A stretch of 14,182 nt of DNA from Actinomycetes bacterium (GTDB lineage: Bacteria > Actinomycetota > Acidimicrobiia > Acidimicrobiales > RAAP-2): NCBI GenBank assembly GCA_021850345.1, contig JAJZMN010000209.1:1-14182 (forward strand), in the 5' to 3' direction. Under the pieces are notes generated by a model. It saw only the letters and a list, made by a program, of their open reading frames with translations. It was not told the origin of the DNA and made no database searches. This document shows, in pieces, positions 6,960 to 13,054 of this stretch (position 1 is the first letter of the stretch; the number at the start of each line of letters is the position of its first letter). Made by a program: the position numbers and the translations under genes.

Positions 6960-6993
6960 CCCTGGTCGGCGCGGTTCCGGCCAGGGCTTCTTT
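6960..6993 (+). terminator. Terminator-like hairpin at left edge of the transposase remnant
   Basis: CCCTGGTCGG (6960-6969) pairs with CCGGCCAGGG (6977-6986) with one mismatch across a 7-base loop, and is followed by CTTCTTT (6987-6993). The shape is that of a rightward intrinsic terminator, but no rightward gene ends before it. It directly borders the point where transposase similarity begins. Confidence 0.35.
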
Positions 6994-7815
6994 GAGTCCC
7001 GAGACGACGCTCGAGATCTCTGACCGCACGCACCGCTGTGTCGTCACGCGCTCGGCGTCGTTCCACGACAAGCAGTCCCCGGGCTTCGCCCAGACCCTCG
7101 CCAAGGCGAGCGGCGAGCTCGCGCAGCTCGAGCGCCGACCGGCGGGCGGCAGGAGCCGCCGGAACCGGCGCGAGGTCGCAGCCGACTGAAAGAGATCCTC
7201 GCCCCGCGCTGGAGTTCGCGGGTGCTGTGCGTCGAGCCGTCGGGCACGACACCGGCCGATCTCGCCCTTTCCTGGCGCCTCGACGAGGACGCGCGCGCCT
7301 GCCTGGAGACGAGGCGTTCGAAGAACGCGTCCTCACCACTGACCGGAGCGACTGGACGATCGCCGAGGTGATCACGGCCTGTCGTCGCCGGTGACAGGTC
7401 GAGCACGGCTTTCGCCAGTTGAAGCACCCCGAGCACGTGGCGGTCGCCCGGATCTTCCACTGGAGGGGTCAAAAGATCGCCCTGCACCTGTCCGCCTTCG
7501 TGCTCGCACTCGCCGTCATCTACCTCATGACAACACAGGCGCGCCGCGCCGGGTTCAACCTCAGCGCGGACCAGGTCCTCGACGAGCTGGCCGGGATCGG
7601 CGAGACCGTCTTGCTCCATCCCCTCGACGGGCGGCCGCCCCCGGGCGCGGCGCCTGCTCACCGATCGCTCAGACACCCACGAGCAGCTCTTTCGCGTCTT
7701 CGGACTCGAGCAGATGGCGCCGCATTCTCGGGCAGTGCGCGAGCGCGGCCGAGAAAATGCCGCACAGCTCGACGAATGGCCCCGCCGTTCCCGCGATCCC
7801 AGAAACTCCCGCTAG
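6992..7815 (+). pseudogene. IS1634-type transposase remnant (5'-truncated, frameshifted)
   Basis: The C-terminal part of an IS1634-like DDE transposase can be followed through changing frames. Segment A, 6992 to TGA 7187-7189, reads FHDKQSPGFAQTLAKA. Segment B, about 7186-7310, reads LKEILAPRWSSRVL and DLALSWRLDEDAR. Segment C, about 7311-7645, reads AFEERVLTTDRSDW, has a TGA at 7392-7394, then continues VEHGFRQLKHPEHV, IFHWRGQKIALH and LAGIGETVLLH. Segment D, 7648 to TAG 7813-7815, reads RRLLTDRSDTHEQLFRVFGL. The family is normally about 500-550 residues; the N-terminal half, with its first catalytic residues, is missing. No terminal inverted repeats or target duplication are recognisable. 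The frame ends by sharing CTAG with the convergent oxidoreductase stop. It is a dead relic rather than an active element. Confidence 0.8.
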
Positions 7816-8615
7816 GCGCCGGGTCCCGCGTCGGCGATCGCGCGCACCTCGTCGAGGCGCGCGCCGTACTGGCCGATGCGCGTCAGCACGACCGTCGCGC
7901 CCGCCTCTGCCCACGGCTCGCTCGGCGCATCGGGGGGGAGGTCGACGACGACGTCGAAGTCGCCCGCCGCGCCCGGATCGCGCAGTTCGGCCATCACGCG
8001 GCACAGCTCGGCAACCTGGCGGGGATCCCCGACGTCGATGATGAAGACACCCTCGTAGTGGGCCGCGCGCCGAAGCGGCCGCCGGTTGGGCCAGCGCGCC
8101 CCGACCCAGGTCGGCAGCGGCGACTGGCGCGGCGTCGGGAGCAGTCGGACACCGTCGGCGCGGTAGTGGGTCCCGACGTGCCGCACGGTCTCTCCGCTGA
8201 GCAGCGCGCGGACGAGCTCCAGGCCTTCGTCGAGCATCCGGCCACGCAGCACCTCGTCGGTCTCCTCGCCGAAAGCGGAGAACTCCCGGTGCCGATCGCC
8301 GCCGATGCCCACGCCAAGGGTCATGCGGCCCTCGCTCAGAAGGTCGAGCGCGGCGAGCTGGCGCGCGAGGACGACCGGCCGGCGGCGCGGAATCGGGGTC
8401 ACCATCGCGCCGAGGCGGAGGCGCTCGGTGCGCTCTGCGGCGACGGCGAGTGCGACGAAGGGATCGAGCACCTGGTCGGCCGGAGGGCCGTAGAGGACAT
8501 GGTCCCAGACGAAGAAGCCGTCCCACCCCGCCGCCTCGCAGCGGCGCGCCAGGTCGCCGACCACGTCGGGATGCGCGAGCTCGCCGAAAGGGGGGACGAA
8601 CAGGCCGCGCTTCAC
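7812..8615 (-). CDS. LLM class (F420-dependent-type) oxidoreductase
   Basis: A 267-residue luciferase-like monooxygenase-family protein of the kind that usually uses coenzyme F420 in actinobacteria. Family signs are GLFVPPFGELAHPDVV at the N-terminus, AAGWDGFFVWDHVLYG (28-43), RLRLGAMVTPIPRRRPVVLA (65-84), LDLLSEGRMTLGVGIG (90-105), and PLPTWVGARWPNRRPLRRAA (167-185). It is shorter than the common 290-340 residues, mainly in the C-terminal part. The substrate is unknown, and F420 rather than FMN is inferred from family and organism type. The GTG start (8613-8615) has no Shine-Dalgarno but a -10 box 6 bases upstream, consistent with a leaderless mRNA. The gene diverges from the sulfurtransferase. 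Confidence 0.88.
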   Translation of the reverse strand: MKRGLFVPPFGELAHPDVVGDLARRCEAAGWDGFFVWDHVLYGPPADQVLDPFVALAVAAERTERLRLGAMVTPIPRRRPVVLARQLAALDLLSEGRMTLGVGIGGDRHREFSAFGEETDEVLRGRMLDEGLELVRALLSGETVRHVGTHYRADGVRLLPTPRQSPLPTWVGARWPNRRPLRRAAHYEGVFIIDVGDPRQVAELCRVMAELRDPGAAGDFDVVVDLPPDAPSEPWAEAGATVVLTRIGQYGARLDEVRAIADAGPGA

Positions 8616-8621
8616 GCCCCG

Positions 8622-8627
8622 ACGCTA
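8622..8627 (-). promoter_or_regulatory. -10 box of leaderless LLM oxidoreductase gene
   Basis: Minus-strand TAGCGT (TANNNT consensus) ends 6 bases before the GTG at 8615, so the transcript should begin at the start codon. No clear -35 is present. Confidence 0.5.
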
Positions 8628-8643
8628 CCGTTTCGGGCACCGC

Positions 8644-8649
8644 TAGCCT
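8644..8649 (+). promoter_or_regulatory. -10 box of leaderless sulfurtransferase gene
   Basis: TAGCCT lies 7 bases before the GTG at 8657. The opposing -10 box for the divergent gene is only 16 bases away, so the two promoters must share or compete for the same DNA. Confidence 0.5.
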
Positions 8650-8656
8650 GCGGGCC

Positions 8657-9496
8657 GTGCTCCCGCCCTTCGTCGGTCCCGAGATCCTCGACGACGCGCC
8701 CGGCGGCCTTGTCGTCGCGGACGTCCGCTGGTACCTCGACGGCCGCTCCGGGCGGGCCGCGTACGACCGCGGCCACATCCCCCACGCCGTCTTCGTCGAC
8801 CTCAACGAGGCGCTCGCCGGGACGCCCTCTCGGGCCGAGGGGCGTCACCCGTTGCCCACTCCCGAGACGTTCGCCGCGGCGATGGGTGCCGCAGGGATCG
8901 GGCCGGCGACCCCGGTCGTCGCGTACGACGACGCCGGCGGCGTGATCGCGGCGCGCCTCGTCTACCTGCTGCGCATCCTCGGATCCCCCGCCGCGGTCCT
9001 CGACGGCGGGATCGCGGCATTCGCCGGGGCGCTCGAGACTGCGGAAGCAGTCGTCACAGAGGCCAATTTCCCGGCCCGCCCGTGGCCCGAGTCGGCATTC
9101 GCGACCATCGAGCAGGTGGTGGGCCCAGACGCCGTCGTGCTCGACGCACGCGACGGCGAGCGCTACCGGGGCGAGACCGAGCCGGTCGACCCGCGCGCCG
9201 GACACGTCCCCGGTGCGCGCAGCCTCCCCTGTCGGGACAACCTCGACGCCGACGGACGGCTGCTTGCGCCCTCGGCCCTGCGGGCCCGGCTCGCGGCCGT
9301 CGGCATCGACGCGCCGGACACAGCGGTCATCTCCTACTGCGGGTCGGGCGTCACCGCCTGCCACAACCTGCTGGTCCTCGAACACGTCGGGCTCGGGCGA
9401 GGCCGCCTCTTCCCCGGCTCCTGGTCGCAGTACGCCTGGCGGGACGACCTGCCGCTCGCAACCGGTCCCGAGCCCGGGGCGCCGGTTCGCAGCTGA
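8657..9496 (+). CDS. sseA: Two-domain rhodanese-type sulfurtransferase (SseA/TST type)
   Basis: A 279-residue protein with two rhodanese domains. It would move sulfane sulfur from thiosulfate or 3-mercaptopyruvate to an acceptor such as cyanide or a thiol, in the cytosol. The first, non-catalytic domain carries YDRGHIPHAVFVDLN (36-50) and VVAYDDAGG (87-95). The second carries LDARDGERYRGETEPVDPR (162-180), AGHVPGARSLP (181-191) and the active-site loop CGSGVTA (228-234) with Cys228. The CGSGVTA form is common in actinobacterial members and does not separate thiosulfate from mercaptopyruvate use. The frame runs open upstream into the divergent gene; GTG 8657 is chosen because the domain starts there and TAGCCT sits 7 bases before it. 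It converges with the SDR gene across 49 bases. Confidence 0.92.
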   Translation: MLPPFVGPEILDDAPGGLVVADVRWYLDGRSGRAAYDRGHIPHAVFVDLNEALAGTPSRAEGRHPLPTPETFAAAMGAAGIGPATPVVAYDDAGGVIAARLVYLLRILGSPAAVLDGGIAAFAGALETAEAVVTEANFPARPWPESAFATIEQVVGPDAVVLDARDGERYRGETEPVDPRAGHVPGARSLPCRDNLDADGRLLAPSALRARLAAVGIDAPDTAVISYCGSGVTACHNLLVLEHVGLGRGRLFPGSWSQYAWRDDLPLATGPEPGAPVRS

Positions 9497-9545
9497 GCCG
9501 GGGCGGGCGGGCCACGAAGAAGTGGGCGGCGCGTCCCCGCAGCGA

Positions 9546-10319
9546 TCAGCGGGCGCGTGCGGCCAGCCAGGTGCCGAAGTCGGCCGCGACGATGCGTTCG
9601 TCGTGGACCCCGGCCGCTGCCGGGGAGCACAGCCAGCAGATCGGCTCGGCCATCACCGAAGCGGGGAGCAGTTTCGAGCGCGTCTCTTCGGGCAGCCCCT
9701 CGGGGATCATCCCGGTGAGCGTCGCCCCACCCGGCAGCAGAATGTTCACCGTCACCGAGCTGCCCGCGAGGTCGGCCGCCATGATCCGGGAGAGCGCTTC
9801 GGCACCGGCGCGGGCCGGGCCGTAGGGGACGAATCCCCTCCGGTTCATCGTCGCGTGGTTCATCGAGACGTTCACGACCCGTCCCCCACCCGCGGCGAGC
9901 AGACGCGGGACCACGGCCCGCGCGACAAGGAAGTAGCCGCCGAGATTGGTGGCCACGACGTCGCGGAAGCCCGCGGGCGAGACCGTCCAGAACGGCTGTG
10001 GTTCGGTGATGAAGCGTGGGTTGACCGTGCGCATCCCGATGCCGGCGTTGTTAACCAGGACGTCGAGACCGCCAAGACGTTCGACGGCGCGCTCGACCCC
10101 CCGCTCGACCTCGTCCTCGTCCCGCACGTCCATCCCGACGCCGATGGCTCCCCTTTGGAGACTGCGCGCCGCGGCCTCGGCGCGCGCGGCGTCGCGGCCC
10201 GTGACTGCGACGGCCGCGCCGGCATCGACCAAAGCGGCCGCCATCGCGGCCCCGAGCCCGCTCGTGCCGCCGGTGAGGAGAACGCGGACCCCGTCGGCCC
10301 GAGCGCGCGTCGTCGCCAT
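9546..10319 (-). CDS. Short-chain dehydrogenase/reductase with altered active site
   Basis: A 257-residue classical SDR. The nucleotide-binding motif is TGGTSGLG (16-23), with a basic GRD (41-43) after the second strand suggesting NADP(H). MDVRDEDEV (63-71), NNAG (90-93) and N125 are in their normal places. The catalytic Ser is probably Ser152 in NVSMN. The catalytic Tyr is Tyr166, but the YxxxK motif reads YGPAR, so the usual Lys is Arg170, coded by CGC. Pro-Gly after strand beta-6 (PGG, 196-198) is kept. Substrate unknown; loss of the Lys may weaken or change catalysis. The ATG at 10319 has TAGCTT 6 bases upstream, again suggesting a leaderless transcript. Confidence 0.92.
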   Translation of the reverse strand: MATTRARADGVRVLLTGGTSGLGAAMAAALVDAGAAVAVTGRDAARAEAAARSLQRGAIGVGMDVRDEDEVERGVERAVERLGGLDVLVNNAGIGMRTVNPRFITEPQPFWTVSPAGFRDVVATNLGGYFLVARAVVPRLLAAGGGRVVNVSMNHATMNRRGFVPYGPARAGAEALSRIMAADLAGSSVTVNILLPGGATLTGMIPEGLPEETRSKLLPASVMAEPICWLCSPAAAGVHDERIVAADFGTWLAARAR

Positions 10320-10325
10320 GCGGCG

Positions 10326-10331
10326 AAGCTA
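10326..10331 (-). promoter_or_regulatory. -10 box of leaderless SDR gene
   Basis: Minus-strand TAGCTT (TANNNT) ends 6 bases before the ATG at 10319 and no Shine-Dalgarno is present, the same geometry as at 3324, 8622 and 8644. Confidence 0.45.
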
Positions 10332-10500
10332 GCGACACGCGCCCGCCGCCGCTCGATCATGGGCGACGGCGTCACCCAGGCCGCGAGCGCGGGTGGGCCG
10401 CGCGCTCTGGTGACCGGCTCCGGGAAGCCGGGTCCTGCCGGGCCACGTCCCGGCGGCGCGGGCCCGGGGCCGTCGGCTCCGGCGCCCTCGGCTCGCAGGA
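10332..10500. other. Short gene-free stretch before the SnoaL-like remnant
   Basis: Open frames run through here, but their translations are Gly/Pro/Ala/Arg-rich and match nothing I recognise. There are several short GC dyads around 10415-10470 (for example CCGGCTCCGGGAAGCCGG) that could form hairpins. No gene is called. Confidence 0.3.
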
Positions 10501-10867
10501 TGATCGCCCACGAGCTCCGATCCGACGACAAGGCCCGGGATCTCACTGCGTTGGCCGGCTCTTGGCGAAGGAGGTGGTCTGGGGCGAGCCGGGTGCCGAA
10601 GAGACATGTCACGGCCGCGACAAGGTCCTCGCCACCTTCGGCCGCCCTGCGGCGGCGCAGGTGACCACCATGGTCCTCGCGGTCACCAAGCACGAGCGCG
10701 GGGTCGTCGTCCACCTGCAACTGCCCGATCGCCGTCGGTGACCGGCCCGGGTGGTCGAGGAGGGCCGAATCGTGGAGATCCGCGGGCACGACGACGCGGC
10801 GGGGGCGCGGCGGCGGTGGGTGGACGATGATCGCGGCGAGCGACCGGGCGCGGGTCGCGAGAGGTGA
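10501..10867 (+). pseudogene. SnoaL/NTF2-like protein remnant
   Basis: A small NTF2-like (SnoaL/DUF4440-type) domain can be pieced together. RDLTALAG is read in one frame to about 10558; after a frameshift LLAKEVVWGEPGAEETCHG and RDKVLATFGRP follow from 10559 in a second frame, then GVVVHLQLPDRRR. An in-frame TGA at 10739-10741 interrupts, and the same frame then resumes as ARVVEEGRIVEIRGHDDA and ARRRW to a final stop at 10865-10867. The spacing matches these families, where a DLxALAxLLAxDVVW opening, a GRDxVLA helix and a DGRIVEIRxHDD ending are common. With one frameshift and one stop it should be inactive. No start codon or ribosome site is convincing. Confidence 0.6.
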
Positions 10868-11513
10868 ACGATTTGCGCGACAACCCTCCGGTCGCATCGC
10901 CGCCGACCGGTCGCCGCCGTGCCTCACGACCTGGCGCTCAGGAAGCGCTCGCCCGCGGCCCGAACGCCCGCCGGGCGCGTCTTGGTGGCGCGCCGCACTG
11001 TCGCATCGCGGAGCAGCCTCCCGGCGCCGGCTGGGACCTGCTCGGGACCCTGGGCGGTCGCAGACCCCGAGGCGGCGAGCGCGGCGTCGGCCCCAGGACT
11101 CGCGTCGACGCGGCGGTGGACCACCCCCGGGAGGATCGGTTGTCCGGTCTGCTCCTGACGACACCGCGTGATCCGCTGAGCGGTCCCCGCCTCTTCGGCC
11201 GGCCTCTTTCCGCCTCGGCCACCACGCGTGACGCGCCGGGATCCCGCCACCGGGACGGGTGTGCCAAGCCGCGGGCTGACCGACGTCGGCACCGGGGCGG
11301 CGCGGAGTCCTCCAAGGACGCGGGCGGCGCCGCAACGCCGTCGGCCCGTGCCGGCGACCCGGATGCCCTGCCTACGACGAATCCACCAGGGTCGGGGCCC
11401 CATAGAGGTCCGTGAGGTCCGCGGCCTGCGGCGCACGATCGCCGTCCCCAGCGCTCGACCCGCGAGCCGCCGTTACCCCCGGACCCGTGGTCACGCCCGG
11501 TGCCCGCTGCCGA
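10868..11513. other. Gene-poor stretch, no recognisable gene
   Basis: About 650 bases with overlapping open frames on both strands, all Arg/Gly/Pro/Ala-rich and without recognisable domains, ribosome sites or consistent codon bias. One minus-strand tail ending at 10924 (LLRDATVRRATKTRP, then GERFLSARS and stop) has a more protein-like composition and could be the end of a decayed gene, but I cannot name it. Confidence 0.35.
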
Positions 11514-11690
11514 TCAGCGGGAGATCCCGGGGGTGACCGCACGCCTGCGGCCCGCGGTCGCGCACGTCCGCCCCCGAGCCGCCGGACGTGCGCGCTCGTC
11601 GCGCCGGCACGCGATCCGCAGCACCGTGGCACCCGCGCCGAGGACCGCGGCCCACGTCGCAACTGCCGCGCTGTATACACACGGTCCATG
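11514..11690 (-). pseudogene. Possible second membrane-methyltransferase C-terminal remnant
   Basis: One minus-strand frame ends (TGA) with a hydrophobic helix, VATWAAVLGAGATVLRIA, then CRRDERARPAARG and finally RRRAVTPGIS. The order hydrophobic helix, (D/E)ER-A, LG-like turn, and a closing R-x-PGI resembles the end of isoprenylcysteine-carboxyl-methyltransferase-like proteins, the family of the broken gene just to the right. The usual Tyr residues between these blocks are missing. The upstream part of this frame is not protein-like. Weak call. Confidence 0.25.
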
Positions 11691-11699
11691 CAATGACAG
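11672..11699 (-). promoter_or_regulatory. AT-rich promoter-like site
   Basis: On the minus strand CTGTCA (11694-11699) and TATACA (11672-11677) are 16 bases apart. TGTATACA is also an 8-base palindrome and one of the few AT-rich spots in this part of the window. No good gene follows it. Confidence 0.2.
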
Positions 11700-11864
11700 G
11701 CGCTTTGCCGTCGGAGAGCTCCGACAGAGGGGAAAGAGTCGGTCCCCAGCACCCGAGTTGGGGCGGTGGCCACGGGCGGCGCGGCCTGGCAGACGGCGCT
11801 CAGGAGCCGGCCGCCCGCACCTCGCGTCGCCCGCGGGTCCGCACACCGGCCGCTTCGACGGACG

Positions 11865-12454
11865 CGCCCGATCAACGGAAGCAAGCGCCCCACGCGGCTG
11901 CAGTAGTGCGCATACTCCGGGTGCAGCGCGAGCAGGTGCGGCTCCTCGACCAACCGGACCAGGACCTCCTACCCGACGAGCGCAAAGGGCACGGCGCCGA
12001 GGGCAACCGAGGTCGGATCGACCGACGCAGTGGCGAGCAGCAGAGCCACGAGCCCCGTGTACATCGGATGTCGGGCCACGCGGAACGGGCCGCGCAGGAC
12101 GAGCGCCTCGCGCGTCCCAGGCACGACCCCGATCCGCCACGACGGACCGAGGACAACCTGACTGCCACGCACGGGCACGGCAGCCGCACACCAGACGGCG
12201 AGGGCCGCGATCTGGATCCCGGCGCGGTCCAAGGCGGCAATCGGCGCAACCCTGCCCACGAGGTTGGCGACCGGTCCGAGGCCGGCGCAGCCCAAGCCCG
12301 CGACCGGCGCGCACCCGCTCCACCACTCGGCGGAGAAGAGACGGTTGCCAAACAGCCGGAAGCGGGAGGCGCCCGCCGATCTCGAACGCACGAGCACCTG
12401 CACCGTTGCGGACAGAACGAGCAAGGCGAACAGTGCGAGTGCCACCCACGCCAT
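11865..12454 (-). pseudogene. Isoprenylcysteine carboxyl methyltransferase-like membrane protein, interrupted by in-frame TAG
   Basis: The first 161 codons (12454-11972) encode an ICMT/PEMT-like integral membrane methyltransferase. There is an N-terminal membrane helix (MAWVALALFALLVLSATVQVL), more hydrophobic stretches, then the SAM-binding signature LRGPFRVARHPMYTGLVALLL. A TAG (11969-11971) then stops the frame. The same frame continues directly with EVLVRLVEEPHLLALHPEYA and RVGRLLPLIGR, the characteristic C-terminal motif of the family (x-EEP-x-L...Y...V-R-x-x-P). So the family's full length is present with one nonsense codon, plausibly TGG to TAG. The original stop after LIGR is also gone: the frame stays open to 11372. 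The ATG at 12454 has GAGAAT 6 bases upstream (leaderless-like). Substrate unknown; such enzymes methylate lipids or prenylated groups. Confidence 0.7.
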
Positions 12455-12550
12455 GACCGCATTCTCGCCGCGGACCGGACGGCGGTCGCCACGAGCCCGT
12501 TGCTTGCGCCGCCGGCCCGCGCCGTTCCCCGGGGCGCGGCTGCGGGATCT

Positions 12551-12610
12551 GGCCGCCGACGACAGGCGGCCCGTGAGCCGGTGGTCGACCCGACCCGGGT
12601 CGTGGTCGAC
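12551..12610. promoter_or_regulatory. Operator-like repeat array upstream of the ABM-like gene
   Basis: Three elements lie side by side: a hairpin GGCCGCC (12551-12557) and GGCGGCC (12565-12571) with a 7-base loop; a 9-base direct repeat GTGGTCGAC at 12581-12589 and 12602-12610, 21 bases apart; and between the repeats a perfect 12-base palindrome CGACCCGGGTCG (12591-12602). The core ACCCGGGT recurs at 12651-12658. It lies in the 288-base gap between the leftward membrane methyltransferase and the rightward ABM-like gene. Binding protein unknown. Confidence 0.4.
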
Positions 12611-12662
12611 GCCGAAGACCGCGGCGGGCCAGCAGACGCCCGCGTGCCGGACCCGGGTGGGC

Positions 12663-12668
12663 TTGACA
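12663..12668 (+). promoter_or_regulatory. Possible -35 element of the ABM-like gene
   Basis: TTGACA is a perfect -35 hexamer directly after the repeat array, but no good -10 lies 16-19 bases downstream; AT-rich candidates (GATATG, CAAGAT) are 28 or more bases away. Only weakly supported. Confidence 0.2.
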
Positions 12669-12742
12669 AGGCCCGAGGACCAGCGACGCGAACGCTGATA
12701 TGCCAAGATGCGTGTCGTAATAGGCGAGACGGGGGACGTGCG

Positions 12743-13054
12743 GTGCGGGCTCAATTGATTGCCGCTCAGCTCAAGCGCGGGCGCGAAGGTGACCTGGTGC
12801 GCTTGCACGAGGAGTTGAACAAGCTCGAGCAGCCCGACTCGGGCCTGATCCGCTCGCTTCTCCTGCAGGACCAGAGGGACAAGAGCAGGATCTACACCCT
12901 GGTCGTCTTCGAGAGCGAGAAGAAGGCCCGCGAGCGAGAGAGCGACCCGCGGCGCCAGGAGGGCCTGCAGTCGCTCAGGGCGCTGATGGCCAAGATCTTC
13001 GACGGCCCGCCCGAGTTCGTCGACCTCAACCTCGTGAAGGAGTTCGTGCCGTAG
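12743..13054 (+). CDS. Small ABM-like (dimeric alpha+beta barrel) protein
   Basis: An intact 103-residue gene standing alone in the gene-poor segment. IAAQLKRGREGDLVRLHEEL (6-25), the hydrophobic strand SLLLQDQRDKSRIYTLVVFE (38-57) and SDPRRQEGLQSLRALMAK (67-84) match the antibiotic-biosynthesis-monooxygenase/stress-responsive barrel fold: strand with KPG-like turn, helix, two strands, and a DPR-x-Q helix. Such proteins include quinol monooxygenases, heme-degrading enzymes and non-catalytic stress proteins; nothing here decides among them. GTG 12743 is chosen because GGGGGA lies 6 bases before it and the first strand begins at once; the frame is open further upstream but not protein-like. Its lower local GC and charged, less Ala-rich composition differ from the surroundings and support true coding. 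The repeat array upstream suggests regulation. Confidence 0.75.
   Translation: MRAQLIAAQLKRGREGDLVRLHEELNKLEQPDSGLIRSLLLQDQRDKSRIYTLVVFESEKKARERESDPRRQEGLQSLRALMAKIFDGPPEFVDLNLVKEFVP

Noticed and set aside
7419..8945. A 508-codon + strand frame spanning the transposase remnant, the antisense of the LLM gene and the sulfurtransferase start.
   Set aside because: Only its first part (to about 7645) is real transposase sequence; the rest is antisense or out of frame with recognised genes.
9497..9545. G-rich run between two convergent genes as a G-quadruplex.
   Set aside because: Only three close G-tracts are present and the fourth needs a 12-base loop, so it is not a good motif.
9213..10664. 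A long + strand frame over the SDR gene and beyond.
   Set aside because: Its middle is antisense to the SDR and its start is out of frame with the sulfurtransferase; only a few residues near 10530-10558 (DLTALAG) appear genuine.
10739..10741. The in-frame TGA in the SnoaL-like gene as a selenocysteine codon.
   Set aside because: There is a separate frameshift upstream, no Cys is expected at this position in the family, and no SECIS-like hairpin is evident, so decay is simpler.
11872..12669. Other minus-strand frames over the ICMT-like gene.
   Set aside because: They are Ser/Arg-rich shadows; only the frame with the membrane helices and the HPMYTG motif is meaningful.
11588..12742. An N-terminal extension of about 385 codons to the ABM-like gene.
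   Set aside because: The extension is Arg/Pro/Gly noise opposite the membrane methyltransferase; the ABM domain begins right after GTG 12743.
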